The notes under the pieces: generated by a model
What the model was told of the DNA's origin: nothing
Database searches by the model: none
Seen by the model: only the letters and a program-made list of their open reading frames with translations
Assembly (NCBI RefSeq): GCF_000011645.1
Contig: NC_006270.3
Span: 3,246,501 to 3,310,500, forward strand
Reading direction: 5' to 3'
From: Bacillus licheniformis DSM 13 = ATCC 14580
GTDB taxonomy: Bacteria > Bacillota > Bacilli > Bacillales > Bacillaceae
Length of the DNA: 64,000 nucleotides
Shown: positions 7,917-16,439 of the stretch, one piece after another
Position numbering within the stretch: the first letter of the stretch is position 1
Layout: each line of letters opens with the position of its first letter
Made by a program: the position numbers and the translations under genes

Positions 7917-8417
7917 ATGAATCAAGATGTAAAAGAGTTTGTAGGAAGCCATATGATCTATACGTATGAAAACGGATGGGAATATGAAATCTACATTAAA
8001 AATGACCATACCATCGATTACCGCATTCACAGCGGAATGGTTGGGGGACGCTGGGTTCGCGATCAAAAAGCCGATATCGTCAAGCTGACTGAAGGCGTCT
8101 ATAAAGTATCCTGGACAGAACCGACAGGGACTGACGTTTCCTTGAACTTCATGCCGAATGAAAAGCGGATGCACGGCATCATCTTCTTCCCTAAATGGGT
8201 TCATGAACGCCCTGATATTACAGTCTGCTATCAAAATGACCATATCGACTTAATGGAGGAATCGCGCGAAAAATATGAGACGTATCCAAAATATGTCGTA
8301 CCGGAATTCGCCGATATCACATTTATTGAAAATGCCGGAATCGATAATGAAGATCTGATTTCAAAAGCCCCTTATCCCGGAATGACGGATGACATCAGGG
8401 CAGGAAAGCGGGTATAA
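7917..8417 (+). CDS. padC: Phenolic acid decarboxylase PadC
   Basis: A 166-residue cytosolic enzyme that decarboxylates ferulic, p-coumaric and caffeic acid to vinyl phenols, a detoxification step. It matches B. subtilis PadC almost residue for residue (GSHMIYTYENGWEYEIYIKN, MPNEKRMHGIIFFPKWVHE), with a few extra N-terminal residues. The active-site tyrosines (Y15, Y17), arginine (R45) and catalytic glutamate (E68) are present at the expected offset. AAAGGAG precedes the ATG. Control by PadR is inferred from the operator. In B. subtilis padC lies in another region, so this is a rearranged or inserted gene. Confidence 0.95.
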   Translation: MNQDVKEFVGSHMIYTYENGWEYEIYIKNDHTIDYRIHSGMVGGRWVRDQKADIVKLTEGVYKVSWTEPTGTDVSLNFMPNEKRMHGIIFFPKWVHERPDITVCYQNDHIDLMEESREKYETYPKYVVPEFADITFIENAGIDNEDLISKAPYPGMTDDIRAGKRV

Positions 8418-8426
8418 AAGGGAAAG

Positions 8427-8693
8427 TTAATGATATAATGACTGGACTTTTGTTAAGTCATCCAGCAGCGCTTTTATATCATCTTGCGACAAAGGTACAA
8501 GCATTTGGTCGTAGAGGGTGATGATCTGTCCGTCCTCATCGTGCTCATGCTGCCTTAAATAGTGCTGTAAAGCCTTGAGCTGGTTTTCTTTCAGACTGGT
8601 CTGCGTTTGAAACTGCTTGATTTTCTTTAATGAAAAAACATTCATTTCGTCATCAAAATCGCCTGACATGATTTGTCCTTCAATGCTTGACAT
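8427..8693 (-). CDS. Small hypothetical protein, helical
   Basis: An 88-residue protein with AGGAGG nine bases before the ATG, so it is probably translated. It is charged and helical, with no signal peptide, membrane segment or cysteine. It includes LKKIKQFQTQTSLKENQLK and ends DDLTKVQSLYH. No family is recognised. It is convergent with padC, leaving nine bases between stops, and follows yuzD on the same strand after a terminator. Confidence 0.6.
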   Translation of the reverse strand: MSSIEGQIMSGDFDDEMNVFSLKKIKQFQTQTSLKENQLKALQHYLRQHEHDEDGQIITLYDQMLVPLSQDDIKALLDDLTKVQSLYH

Positions 8694-8767
8694 GCTTGCT
8701 GTCCCTCCTAATTGATCTGGCTGATAGTTAGTCTGTCCGGTTTAAGAAAGGTGCAATCATAAAAAAT

Positions 8768-8802
8768 AAAACAGCAAGGGGCATGTCTGCCCCTTGCTGT
8801 TT
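8768..8802 (-). terminator. Terminator of yuzD
   Basis: A perfect 15-bp stem, AAACAGCAAGGGGCA with its complement around TGTC. It adjoins the yuzD stop codon. Confidence 0.85.
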
Positions 8803-8803
8803 A

Positions 8804-9130
8804 TCATGCAGGCTTATATCCTTGCTTTTCCATTTCTTTATACACGTCTTTCAGCTTCGGATTTCCTTCGCCGACCACTTGATCACCGACCATGACGAGC
8901 GGATAAAAATATTCGTCGTTCAGGATTTTTTCGGAGATTTCCTGTTTTTCAGGGTCGTTTTCCGGCGGCTGATGGATATCAATGTACGTGATTGAGAAAG
9001 GCTGGTCGGGATATTTTCTTTTCAGGGCGGCTTCTAGCCACTCATACGTTTCTTTTGATGACGGAAGGTTCACACAGCTTGGACAAAGAACGTCGGCACC
9101 GTAAACAAAAAGCTCGGCTTGTTTTTTCAT
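8804..9130 (-). CDS. yuzD: YuzD family protein (DUF1462, thioredoxin-like)
   Basis: A 108-residue cytosolic protein of the YuzD family with a thioredoxin-like fold. The CxxC motif is C16-P-S-C19 in ADVLCPSCVNLPSS. Further family marks are YIDIHQPP and YPLVMVGDQVVGEG, the latter containing the position of the usual cis-proline loop. Function unknown; a redox role is plausible. It is divergent from yutI (Nfu-type protein), as in B. subtilis, which suggests but does not prove a link with Fe-S cluster work. Confidence 0.85.
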   Translation of the reverse strand: MKKQAELFVYGADVLCPSCVNLPSSKETYEWLEAALKRKYPDQPFSITYIDIHQPPENDPEKQEISEKILNDEYFYPLVMVGDQVVGEGNPKLKDVYKEMEKQGYKPA

Positions 9131-9208
9131 CAGCGGCAGCTCCTTTCTCTTTATCTTTATTTTATTCTATTTTGTCCATCTGCTCCATATTGAAATGAAA
9201 ATCGTTTT

Positions 9209-9236
9209 TTGTCTTTGCCGGCAAATATGATATAAT
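9209..9236 (+). promoter_or_regulatory. Probable promoter of yutI
   Basis: TTGTCT, 16 bp, TATAAT, about 87 bases before the start codon. Confidence 0.5.
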
Positions 9237-9322
9237 ATGTGGGAAAACGATTGAAACCAAACAATAGCTTTTTATTGTTCGACTGAATATAATGGTTGTA
9301 TGATTTGAAAGGAGCGATACGA

Positions 9323-9562
9323 ATGACGACAGAGGTCGAAATGAAAGAACAAGTACAGGAAGTGCTGGACAAACTTCGTCCGTTTTTACTCCGTGACGGC
9401 GGTGACTGTGAACTCGTCGATGTTGAAGACGGCATCGTCAAGCTTCGCCTGCTCGGCGCATGCGGAAGCTGCCCAAGTTCCACCATCACCCTTAAAGCTG
9501 GAATTGAGCGCGCCCTTTTAGAAGAAGTTCCGGGCGTCATTGAAGTAGAGCAAGTATTTTAA
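9323..9562 (+). CDS. yutI: YutI, Nfu-type Fe-S cluster protein
   Basis: A 79-residue single-domain NifU C-terminal (Nfu) protein. It carries the cluster-binding CxxC at C47 and C50 in GACGSCPSST, and the typical KLRPFLLRDGGD N-terminal helix. Nfu proteins bind a [4Fe-4S] cluster between two monomers and deliver it to targets such as aconitase. The start MTTEVEM was chosen because AAAGGAG lies eight bases before it; an earlier in-frame start would include that site. Short and acidic, cytosolic. It is followed by the structured element at 9569-9791. Confidence 0.92.
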   Translation: MTTEVEMKEQVQEVLDKLRPFLLRDGGDCELVDVEDGIVKLRLLGACGSCPSSTITLKAGIERALLEEVPGVIEVEQVF

Positions 9563-9568
9563 TTTGAG

Positions 9569-9791
9569 AAGGCTGCCGTAACGGCAGCCTAAATTGTTGA
9601 CAAAATCCTAAAACGGTTTTCAGTTTAGGATTTTGTCATCCTCTCAGCGTGATTGAAAACCCTTGCAGTCTAGGAAGGTCGAGCATCGGAGCGGAGCGAA
9701 TGTTGGAATTCGTGAGCACCGACGCGCAGCCCTGACAACGAATGCGAGGGTTTGTCGACACGCTGAGGCTGCCGTAGTGTACGGCAGCCTT
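9569..9791. repeat. Structured non-coding element flanked by duplicated palindromes
   Basis: About 220 bp between convergent yutI and yuxL. It is bounded by two copies of one palindrome, AGGCTGCCGT...ACGGCAGCCT, at 9570-9590 and 9766-9790. Inside lie a 14-bp inverted repeat (GACAAAATCCTAAA, 9599-9612 with 9624-9637), then a long hairpin whose arms are CTCAGCGTG/CACGCTGAG (9643-9651 with 9759-9767) and AAACCCTTGCA/TGCGAGGGTTT. The right palindrome with its T run is the yutI terminator. Open frames across it on both strands follow the inverted repeats and are unlikely to be genes. It looks like an interspersed repeat or small RNA-like element; no identity is claimed. Confidence 0.6.
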
Positions 9792-9801
9792 TTCTTTTTT
9801 A
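9766..9801 (+). terminator. Terminator of yutI (right palindrome)
   Basis: AGGCTGCCGTA, a three-base loop, TACGGCAGCCT, then TTTTCTTTTTT on the plus strand. Confidence 0.75.
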
Positions 9802-11760
9802 TAGATAAGCTTCAAACCAGCCTGCAATATACTCAAGCCGCCTGATCCGCTGCTTCGGATGCCCGCTTCTTGATAAATCGTGTGACGCGTTCGGAAATCT
9901 GACGAGTTTTACTTCTTTCCCCATTTTTTTCAGCGCCGTGAACAGCTGTTCCGCCTGTTCAATCGGGCACCTGTCGTCCCGTTCGCCATGCAGAATGAGA
10001 AGAGGGGTCTCCACCTTGTCCGCGTATTTGAGCGGCGAATGCTCCCACAGTTTGCCTGGATCTTCAAAAAGGTCTGCACCGAGCTGCCAGTCTGTGAAAA
10101 AATAGCCGATGTCGCTTACCCCGTAAAAACTGATCCAGTTGGAAATGGACCTCTGTGTCACTGCGGCCTTGAAGCGCTTCGTGTGGCCGACAGCCCAGTT
10201 TGTCATAAAGCCCCCGTAGCTTCCTCCGGTGATGCCGAGCCTTTCTTGATCGACGAAATCATAATGTTCAAGCACGTGGTCAACAGCCGCCATTACATCC
10301 TTAAAATCTCCACCGCCGTAGTCGCCCCTCACCCGGTTGACAAAATCCTGTCCGTAGCCGTGGCTTCCCCGCGGGTTAACATATACGACGGCGCTTCCCT
10401 TTGCGGCCAGCACTTGAAATTCATGAAAATAAGCATTCGCATACATGGCGTGAGGTCCGCCGTGCACTTCCAGAATGAGCGGATACGTGTTTCCTTTTTC
10501 ATATTGGGCGGGCTTTATCAGCCATCCGTGAATTGTCAGACCGTCCGCTGCCTGAAATTGAAGCTCCTCCGGTTCCGATATGATATGTTCTTCCGTAAAC
10601 GCTTGGTTGGCATCTGTTAGTCGCTCCGCTTTTTCTTCACCCAATTGGAGATGGTAAAGTTCGCTCGGCCGGACGGGCAGGGCTATGGATGCCGCAAAGC
10701 CACTTTCGTCCGGATGCAGGCTGAATCCGTTCACATGCTCTTTTTCCAACCGGACCGGATAAGCAAGACCTTCGATTGATATGTAGTAAATGCCTGTAGA
10801 ACCCTGGTCAGATCCGATGACATAAAAGCCGTTTCCGTCTTTGGTCCAGGCCGGTTTCGGAAGAACGCCTCCGACAAGGCTGTCTCCTGCCACCGCATCG
10901 CTGAGATGGACGTCAAGCATTTCCGTCAGACACGTTAGTTTTCCTGTTTCAATATCATACAGCCATGCTTTATCGAGCGTGGCGTTTTGATATTCTTTCT
11001 CGTTTCCGATAAATGCAAGGTGTTTGCCGTCAGGAGAAAACGATAGTGAAGAAAAAATGCCGTTTTGACCTGTGAGGCGCTTCAAATCACCTGTCGAAAG
11101 GTTCATCAAGTAGACATCGTTCACACGCATATCCGTTTGATTGGCGCAAAATGCAATCTGATCTCCGCACGGTGAAAATGCATGGCTGAAATGGTCGCGT
11201 TCAAGATCGGTCAGCTGTTTCATTTCCCCGGTTTCCACTTGAACGAGGACAAGCTGCGTATACTTTCCCCTTTTAAACCCTTGGCCGTCTGCTTTATATG
11301 ACAAAGAATCGACTTCCAGCGGTTCGTGGTCTTCAATCTCGGTTTTCTTCTCATCGTCGACGCTTTCCTCTTTTGTCAGCTTCACTGAACAAAGCAATGA
11401 CTTGCCGTCCGGCGACCATTCAGGCTGTGATACATCATAGGGAATATCGGTCACTTTTCTCGCTTCTCCCCCGGCGGCGCTTATCACGTAAATTTGTGCG
11501 GTTTCCTCGCGATTGGACGTAAATGCAAGGTATTTGCCGTCCGGCGACCAGCGGGGATGCTGGTTTCTGCCTTTCCCAAACGTCCATTGCACCGAAGCTT
11601 GTTTTTCGCGGTCGTAGATCATGATATGCGAATCATATGAGTCCTGTTTTTCGTTTACTTTTGTTTGGACGTAGGCGATTTTTGCACCATCGGGCGAATA
11701 CTGGGGATCGGTAATGGATACAAGCTTGATGAGGTCTTTTTCGGTTATCAGCTGCTTCAT
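9799..11760 (-). CDS. yuxL: YuxL, S9 (prolyl oligopeptidase) family peptidase
   Basis: A 653-residue cytosolic serine peptidase of the acyl-peptide hydrolase / prolyl oligopeptidase family. Residues 1-390 form a beta-propeller with repeated WSPDGK or FSPDGK blades. The C-terminal alpha/beta-hydrolase carries the nucleophile S514 in GGSYGG, an acid at D595/D596 in HGERDDRCP, and H627 in NASHDLS. HGGPHAMY is the oxyanion loop. The start is the ATG after GAGGAGGAG; an ATG-less extension to 11778 is not needed. The family cleaves short peptides. It follows the threonine operon on the same strand, but after a terminator. Confidence 0.92.
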   Translation of the reverse strand: MKQLITEKDLIKLVSITDPQYSPDGAKIAYVQTKVNEKQDSYDSHIMIYDREKQASVQWTFGKGRNQHPRWSPDGKYLAFTSNREETAQIYVISAAGGEARKVTDIPYDVSQPEWSPDGKSLLCSVKLTKEESVDDEKKTEIEDHEPLEVDSLSYKADGQGFKRGKYTQLVLVQVETGEMKQLTDLERDHFSHAFSPCGDQIAFCANQTDMRVNDVYLMNLSTGDLKRLTGQNGIFSSLSFSPDGKHLAFIGNEKEYQNATLDKAWLYDIETGKLTCLTEMLDVHLSDAVAGDSLVGGVLPKPAWTKDGNGFYVIGSDQGSTGIYYISIEGLAYPVRLEKEHVNGFSLHPDESGFAASIALPVRPSELYHLQLGEEKAERLTDANQAFTEEHIISEPEELQFQAADGLTIHGWLIKPAQYEKGNTYPLILEVHGGPHAMYANAYFHEFQVLAAKGSAVVYVNPRGSHGYGQDFVNRVRGDYGGGDFKDVMAAVDHVLEHYDFVDQERLGITGGSYGGFMTNWAVGHTKRFKAAVTQRSISNWISFYGVSDIGYFFTDWQLGADLFEDPGKLWEHSPLKYADKVETPLLILHGERDDRCPIEQAEQLFTALKKMGKEVKLVRFPNASHDLSRSGHPKQRIRRLEYIAGWFEAYL

Positions 11761-11835
11761 GTCGTTTCTCCTCCTCATGTCTGTTTGCCATACTACTTCG
11801 ACTTCCTAAATAAAAATCCTTGTTTTGAAGGCAAA

Positions 11836-11864
11836 CAAAAAAAGAGCCGAAAAAGCTCTTTTTT
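11836..11864 (-). terminator. Terminator of the hom-thrC-thrB operon
   Basis: AAAAAGAGC and GCTCTTTTTT around a short loop, with a T run on the minus strand, directly after thrB. Confidence 0.8.
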
Positions 11865-11866
11865 CG

Positions 11867-12787
11867 TTAAACACTGTTTACTGATTTTCTTTCAACGATA
11901 ATGCCTGTATCCGGGACATAAAGGCAGTCGACCTCACAGTGCGGAAACTTGGACGCAAGCTGGTTTCTCAGCGCCTCTCCTTTTCCTTTTTCAATAAAGG
12001 AAAGGATCGTCGGGCCGGCTCCGCTTAAAGCCGTCCCGAACGCGCCGTTTTGGCCTGCTTCATGCTCCACTTTCGAAAGCTCAGGGACGAGCGCCCTTCG
12101 GTATGGCTGGTGAAAGAGGTCTTTTTGCATCATGCGGCCGACAAGCTTCCAATCTTTCGCCATCAGTCCGGCGACGAGCATATTGCTGACCGCGCTTGCT
12201 TCCACGGCTTTCGGATAAGAGAGGCTTTCGGGAAGAACATCCCGCGCATCTTTTGTCAGCACTTCATAAAAAGGAATGACGACGACGACATCCAAATCGA
12301 TGTCTTTCATAGAAACCATCTCTGTTTCATCTTCCTCATGAAGTCCGATGACAAGCCCGCCGAAAAGCGATGCTCCGGCATTGTCAGGATGGCCTTCTTC
12401 AAGGCTCGCAAAATGAAGTTTCTCGCGGTCTGAAAGCTTCAAATCGGCAAGTTCGTTCGCCAGCTCAACCGCAGCGGCAATTGCGGCTGCGCTGCTGCCG
12501 AGACCGCGCGCAAGCGGAATATCGCTCCACACTTTGACAAGGCTTGGCGGAAGTTCTTTTCCGAAGTGTGCGGCGGTCCGTTTGGCCACCTGGTAAATTA
12601 AATTGTCCGTTCCTTCAGGTATTCCCGCTACGACTTCTGTTTCAGCTTCAAAACGCCACTCATCATGAGGAAAAACAGACAGTCTTAAATAGCGGGACAG
12701 CGCCATGCCGACTGAATCAAAGCCCGGGCCAAGATTGGCCGTGCTTCCGGGAACCGTAACGGAAAACAGCATGTCAGCCTCAGTCAT
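11867..12787 (-). CDS. thrB: Homoserine kinase
   Basis: A 306-residue GHMP kinase that phosphorylates homoserine with ATP, the step between Hom and ThrC in threonine synthesis. The ATP-binding loop is PLARGLGSSAAAIAAA, preceded by STANLGPGFDS at the N-terminus. The late glycine motif FGTALSGAGPTI is the third GHMP motif. The ATG overlaps the thrC stop by four bases (ATGA), indicating coupled translation in hom-thrC-thrB. C-terminal VNSV. Length and sequence match B. subtilis ThrB. Confidence 0.96.
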   Translation of the reverse strand: MTEADMLFSVTVPGSTANLGPGFDSVGMALSRYLRLSVFPHDEWRFEAETEVVAGIPEGTDNLIYQVAKRTAAHFGKELPPSLVKVWSDIPLARGLGSSAAAIAAAVELANELADLKLSDREKLHFASLEEGHPDNAGASLFGGLVIGLHEEDETEMVSMKDIDLDVVVVIPFYEVLTKDARDVLPESLSYPKAVEASAVSNMLVAGLMAKDWKLVGRMMQKDLFHQPYRRALVPELSKVEHEAGQNGAFGTALSGAGPTILSFIEKGKGEALRNQLASKFPHCEVDCLYVPDTGIIVERKSVNSV

Positions 12788-13842
12788 ACACGAGCGGCTC
12801 CTTTTAAGTGTTCGAGAATAGCTTCTTCGTCTGTCGGCAGTGTGACAGGTTTGATCTGCGACACATCAACGGCTGTGTTCGGATCTTTCAGGCCGTTTCC
12901 GGTTAAGACGGCAACCACTTTCGCACCCGGCTGAATCTCTTTCGTTTGCAGCTGTTTCAGCACGCCCGCAATGGATGCGCATGATCCCGGTTCTGCAAAT
13001 ACGCCTTCTTCTCTTGCCAGGAGCTGATAAGCGTGGAGAATCTCCTCGTCTGACACTGCATCGATTTTACCGTTCGATTCTTTTGCAGCGTTGACCGCTT
13101 TATCCCAGCTAGCCGGATTTCCGATTCTGATCGCTGTCGCAACGGTTTCCGGCTTTTCAATTACTTTGTTTTTGACAATCGGGGCCGCGCCTTCCGCCTG
13201 AAAACCCTTCATGACCGGCAGGCCTGTGCCGTTTTTCTCATGATACTCTTTAAAGCCTTTCCAGTAAGCCGTTATATTACCGGCATTTCCGACAGGAATC
13301 GCTAGGATATCAGGCGCTTCGCCCAGCTGTTCACAAATTTCAAAGGAAGCGGTTTTCTGTCCTTCAATCCGGTATGGATTCACAGAGTTGACCAGCGCAA
13401 TCGGCTCTTTCTCGCAAATGCTGCGCACCATTTTCAGGGCATCGTCGAAGTTTCCGTCGATCGCAATGATTTCTGCGCCGTACATGACGGCTTGGGCCAA
13501 TTTTCCGAAGGCGATTTTGCCGTCTGGAATAATGACGATGCACTTCATGTTGGCGCGGGCCGCATAAGCCGCCGCAGCAGCCGACGTATTGCCGGTCGAA
13601 GCGCACATGATCGTGTCATTGCCTTCTTCTTTCGCCTTGGCGACCGCCATGACCATCCCGCGGTCTTTAAAGGAGCCTGTAGGGTTGACACCCTCCGTCT
13701 TGACATAAAGCTCGATTCCGAGCTTTTTCGAAAGGTTTTGCAGATAAATAAGCGGGGTATTTCCCTCGTTCAGCGTCAATTCCGGTGTTTTGTCCGTTAC
13801 TGGCAAATATTCTTTATATTGATGGATGAGTCCTTTCCACAT
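12784..13842 (-). CDS. thrC: Threonine synthase
   Basis: A 352-residue PLP enzyme that converts O-phosphohomoserine to threonine. The PLP lysine is K59 in PTGSFKDRG, with the phosphate loop IPVGNAGN and the asparagine of ASTGNTSAAA. The start MWKGLIHQYKEY was chosen because it matches the known N-terminus and its ATG shares one base with the hom stop codon (TAATG). A TTG three codons upstream is possible. Middle gene of the operon; overlaps thrB by four bases. Cytosolic. Confidence 0.96.
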   Translation of the reverse strand: MWKGLIHQYKEYLPVTDKTPELTLNEGNTPLIYLQNLSKKLGIELYVKTEGVNPTGSFKDRGMVMAVAKAKEEGNDTIMCASTGNTSAAAAAYAARANMKCIVIIPDGKIAFGKLAQAVMYGAEIIAIDGNFDDALKMVRSICEKEPIALVNSVNPYRIEGQKTASFEICEQLGEAPDILAIPVGNAGNITAYWKGFKEYHEKNGTGLPVMKGFQAEGAAPIVKNKVIEKPETVATAIRIGNPASWDKAVNAAKESNGKIDAVSDEEILHAYQLLAREEGVFAEPGSCASIAGVLKQLQTKEIQPGAKVVAVLTGNGLKDPNTAVDVSQIKPVTLPTDEEAILEHLKGAARV

Positions 13843-15143
13843 TAGCTCCAACCGTTCCCTTCTACTCGATAAGTGCTTTTCACCTGATGAACAACCTCAA
13901 GATCGTTCAGCTTTTGCAGGATATCCGTAAAATCCTCTTCTGACGTATGATGTGTCACAATGACAATCTCAGCCAGGTCGTCATGGCCTTTAATCGGAAG
14001 CTGAAGGATCTTTTCAAAGCTGACGCCTCTTTCTGAAAAAATCGATGTGATTTTCGAAAACGAACCAACCTGGTCTTTGACATGAATTCTTAAAAACTGC
14101 TGGGCAAAGATTTCAGACGGCGCCTTTATCTTCTTTTCAAACTGCGGATCGACAAAGCTGCTGCCGTTCACGCCAAGACGCATGTTTTTCATGACGGAGA
14201 CCAAATCTGACACGACGGCGGTTGCAGTCGGCATGCTTCCGGCGCCAGGTCCGTAAAACATCGTTTCCCCTACGGCTTCGCCGTATACGTAAACCGCATT
14301 GAATTCATTATGGACGGAAGACAGCGGATGATGCTCCGGCAGCAATGTCGGCTGGACGCTCACTTCGACTTTTTGTCCGTCGCGCTGAGCGATGCCGATC
14401 AGCTTCATCGTATAGCCGAGCCGTTTGCTGAAATTGATGTCTTCATCAGACACTTGGGAAATGCCTTTCACTTTGACATCGTCAAGGTCGACATTCATTG
14501 AGAAACCGAGCCTGGCCAAAATCGCCATCTTTCTCGCGGCATCAAGACCTTCAACATCAGCTGTCGGGTCTGCTTCTGCGAAGCCGAGCTCCTGCGCTTC
14601 TTTCAGCACCTCGTCATAAGGCGCGTTTTCTTTGTTCATCTTCGTTAAAATAAAGTTGGTCGTTCCATTGACGATGCCCATCATCTTCGTAATCCGGTCT
14701 GAAGCCAGCCCGTCTTCAAGGCTTCGCAAAATCGGAATTCCGCCGGCGACGCTCGCTTCAAAATAAAGGTCGCAGCCGTTTTCTTTCGCGGCAGCCGTCA
14801 GTTCCGATCCATAGAGGGCGATCAAATCTTTATTCGCTGTCACGACGTGTTTCTTCGCCTGAAGCGCGTCAAGCAAATAGCGTCTCGTCTCCTCGATCCC
14901 CCCGATGACCTCGATAATGACATCTACTTCTGGATCTTGAATGACATCATAGGCTTCAGTCGTCAGAACGTCTTTGGAAAGCTCGACATCCCTCTTCTTA
15001 TCTTTATCTTTTACAAGAACTTTTTGAATCGTAACAGGGCATCCGACTTGGTGTGTCAGCTTATCCTGGTGATCCTGAATAATCTTCACCACACCGCTCC
15101 CGACTGTTCCTAATCCTAGCAGCCCCACTCGTATCGCCTTCAA
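13842..15143 (-). CDS. hom: Homoserine dehydrogenase
   Basis: A 433-residue NAD(P)-dependent enzyme that reduces aspartate semialdehyde to homoserine, the branch point to threonine and methionine. The Rossmann motif GLGTVGSGVV is at the N-terminus; the catalytic domain follows (IVNGTTNFILTKM, GFAEADPTADVEGLDAARK). A C-terminal ACT domain from about residue 350 (FLRIHVKDQVGSFSKITSIFS) is the usual threonine feedback site. The start is TTG: AAAGGTGG lies seven bases upstream and the resulting length equals that of B. subtilis Hom. An in-frame extension upstream to 15200 is not supported. Confidence 0.96.
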   Translation of the reverse strand: MKAIRVGLLGLGTVGSGVVKIIQDHQDKLTHQVGCPVTIQKVLVKDKDKKRDVELSKDVLTTEAYDVIQDPEVDVIIEVIGGIEETRRYLLDALQAKKHVVTANKDLIALYGSELTAAAKENGCDLYFEASVAGGIPILRSLEDGLASDRITKMMGIVNGTTNFILTKMNKENAPYDEVLKEAQELGFAEADPTADVEGLDAARKMAILARLGFSMNVDLDDVKVKGISQVSDEDINFSKRLGYTMKLIGIAQRDGQKVEVSVQPTLLPEHHPLSSVHNEFNAVYVYGEAVGETMFYGPGAGSMPTATAVVSDLVSVMKNMRLGVNGSSFVDPQFEKKIKAPSEIFAQQFLRIHVKDQVGSFSKITSIFSERGVSFEKILQLPIKGHDDLAEIVIVTHHTSEEDFTDILQKLNDLEVVHQVKSTYRVEGNGWS

Positions 15144-15224
15144 TGAAATTCCACCTTTCTCTCTCTTGTCCGTCCTCTCTGAAAGGACATTTGTAAACAC
15201 AACGCAGACATTTAAGTTACAAAC

Positions 15225-15253
15225 ATTATAATGGGGGATTCTTTTTTTGACAA
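15225..15253 (-). promoter_or_regulatory. Promoter of hom-thrC-thrB
   Basis: Minus strand TTGTCA, 17 bp, TATAAT, giving a leader of about 75 bases. Upstream on the same side lie a cre-like TGAAAACGCTTTAG (15279-15292) and an imperfect CodY-like AT-rich palindrome near 15315-15330; neither is strong. Confidence 0.7.
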
Positions 15254-15343
15254 GATGACATTTGCTGAAAACAAAACGTGAAAACGCTTTAGTCGTTGAT
15301 ATAATAAGATTCTATATATTCAGAAATATTTTTGTAAGAAAAT

Positions 15344-15371
15344 CTTCCGAGCCGCTCAGGGCAGCCGGAAG
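15344..15371 (-). terminator. Terminator of the 2-hydroxyacid dehydrogenase gene
   Basis: CTTCCG paired with CGGAAG, an inner GC-rich stem, then ATTTTCTT on the minus strand. Confidence 0.65.
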
Positions 15372-15376
15372 AAACG

Positions 15377-16339
15377 TCAAATCTCGGTCTTTGCCTGCTT
15401 TCCTCTCAGGACAAGCGCAATATTTTCCGCACAAAGCCTCATCATGGCTTCTCTCGTTTCGACGGCGGCGCTGCCGATGTGAGGCAGCGCGGTGACTTGC
15501 GGCAGGCTGACGAGCGGGTGATCCTTTTGCACAGGTTCTTCCGCAAAGACGTCGAGTCCTGCGCCGGCAATATCTTTTTCGACCAGCGCTTCATATAAAT
15601 CGTCTTCATTGACAACCTGTCCTCTTGAGACATTGATAAAAATAGCGGAGCGCTTCATCTTTTTAAAAGCGCTGCGGTTAAACAGATGCTTCGTTTCATG
15701 AGTCAGAGGTGTCAGGCAGACAACAAAATCCGCCTGTTCAAGCAGTTCATCGAAGGGCAGATAGGATGCGCCCAGTTCTGCTTCTGCATCTGGATTGCGG
15801 GTGCGGTTATGATATAAAATTTTCATGCCGAAGCCTTTCGCACGCCGGGCGACGGCTTGTCCGATGCTCCCCATCCCGACAATGCCGATCGTTTTATGAT
15901 GGACATCCGCACCGGCCAAAAGCAGAGGACCCCAGCCCGTCCACTTCCCTTGTCTAATCCAGTCGCTCGCTTCGACGATTCTGCGGGCGGATGCCATCAG
16001 CAGAGCAAACGTCAAATCTGCCGTTGACTCTGTCAGCACGCCAGGCGTGTTGCAGCAGATGACGCGATGCTTTTGCGCAGCCTCCACATCGATGTTGTCA
16101 TAGCCTACCGCCAAGTTGGCCACGACTTTTAAATGCGGCGCGCCTTTTAAAAGCTCCTCATCAATCGTGTCGGAAAGCATCGTCAACAGTCCGTGCGCCT
16201 TTTTTGCTTTTTCTTTCAGAATGGCGCGCGGACACGGTTCTTCTTCCTTTTCCCACATTTCAATATGGGCTTCTTCTTTTAACGCAGAAAGCTGTTCTTC
16301 AGGTAATTTTCTCGTCACATATACAAACGGTTTGTCCAT
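15377..16339 (-). CDS. YvcT-like D-2-hydroxyacid dehydrogenase (glyoxylate/hydroxypyruvate reductase)
   Basis: A 320-residue NAD(P)-dependent dehydrogenase of the D-isomer 2-hydroxyacid family. The Rossmann motif is GIVGMGSIGQAVARR. The catalytic arginine lies in NVSRGQVVNE, the glutamate in DVFAEEPV and the histidine in LPHIGSA. Its N-terminus (KPFVYVTRKLPEEQ) and GLLTMLSD resemble B. subtilis YvcT, which reduces glyoxylate or 2-ketogluconate-type substrates; the exact substrate is inferred. The ATG at 16339 follows AAGGAACGAGG; the longer frame to 16450 would run into yutH. In B. subtilis this site between hom and yutH is empty, so the gene is moved or inserted. Confidence 0.82.
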   Translation of the reverse strand: MDKPFVYVTRKLPEEQLSALKEEAHIEMWEKEEEPCPRAILKEKAKKAHGLLTMLSDTIDEELLKGAPHLKVVANLAVGYDNIDVEAAQKHRVICCNTPGVLTESTADLTFALLMASARRIVEASDWIRQGKWTGWGPLLLAGADVHHKTIGIVGMGSIGQAVARRAKGFGMKILYHNRTRNPDAEAELGASYLPFDELLEQADFVVCLTPLTHETKHLFNRSAFKKMKRSAIFINVSRGQVVNEDDLYEALVEKDIAGAGLDVFAEEPVQKDHPLVSLPQVTALPHIGSAAVETREAMMRLCAENIALVLRGKQAKTEI

Positions 16340-16409
16340 GCTGCCTCGTTCCTTTCTAAGAGTAGCTTCCACTCTAAGCATATCGAAAAAATCCGAAAAT
16401 GTTAACAGA

Positions 16410-16439
16410 AGAAAAGAACACCGCGAAGCTATGGTGTCC
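16410..16439 (-). terminator. Terminator of yutH
   Basis: GGACACC pairs with GGTGTTC, then TTTTCTTC on the minus strand. It overlaps the yutH stop codon. Confidence 0.6.

Noticed and set aside
9663..9845. Open frames on both strands inside the palindromic element (9636-9845)
   Set aside because: They follow the inverted repeats, have no ribosome site and run into the yuxL 3-prime end.
13842..15200. 452-residue form of Hom with an N-terminal extension
   Set aside because: The extension lacks a start with a ribosome site and reaches to within about 25 bp of the -10; the TTG at 15143 gives the family length.
15279..15330. CcpA (cre) and CodY sites upstream of hom
   Set aside because: The cre-like sequence misses the last two positions and the CodY-like one has four mismatches; both lie well upstream of the promoter.
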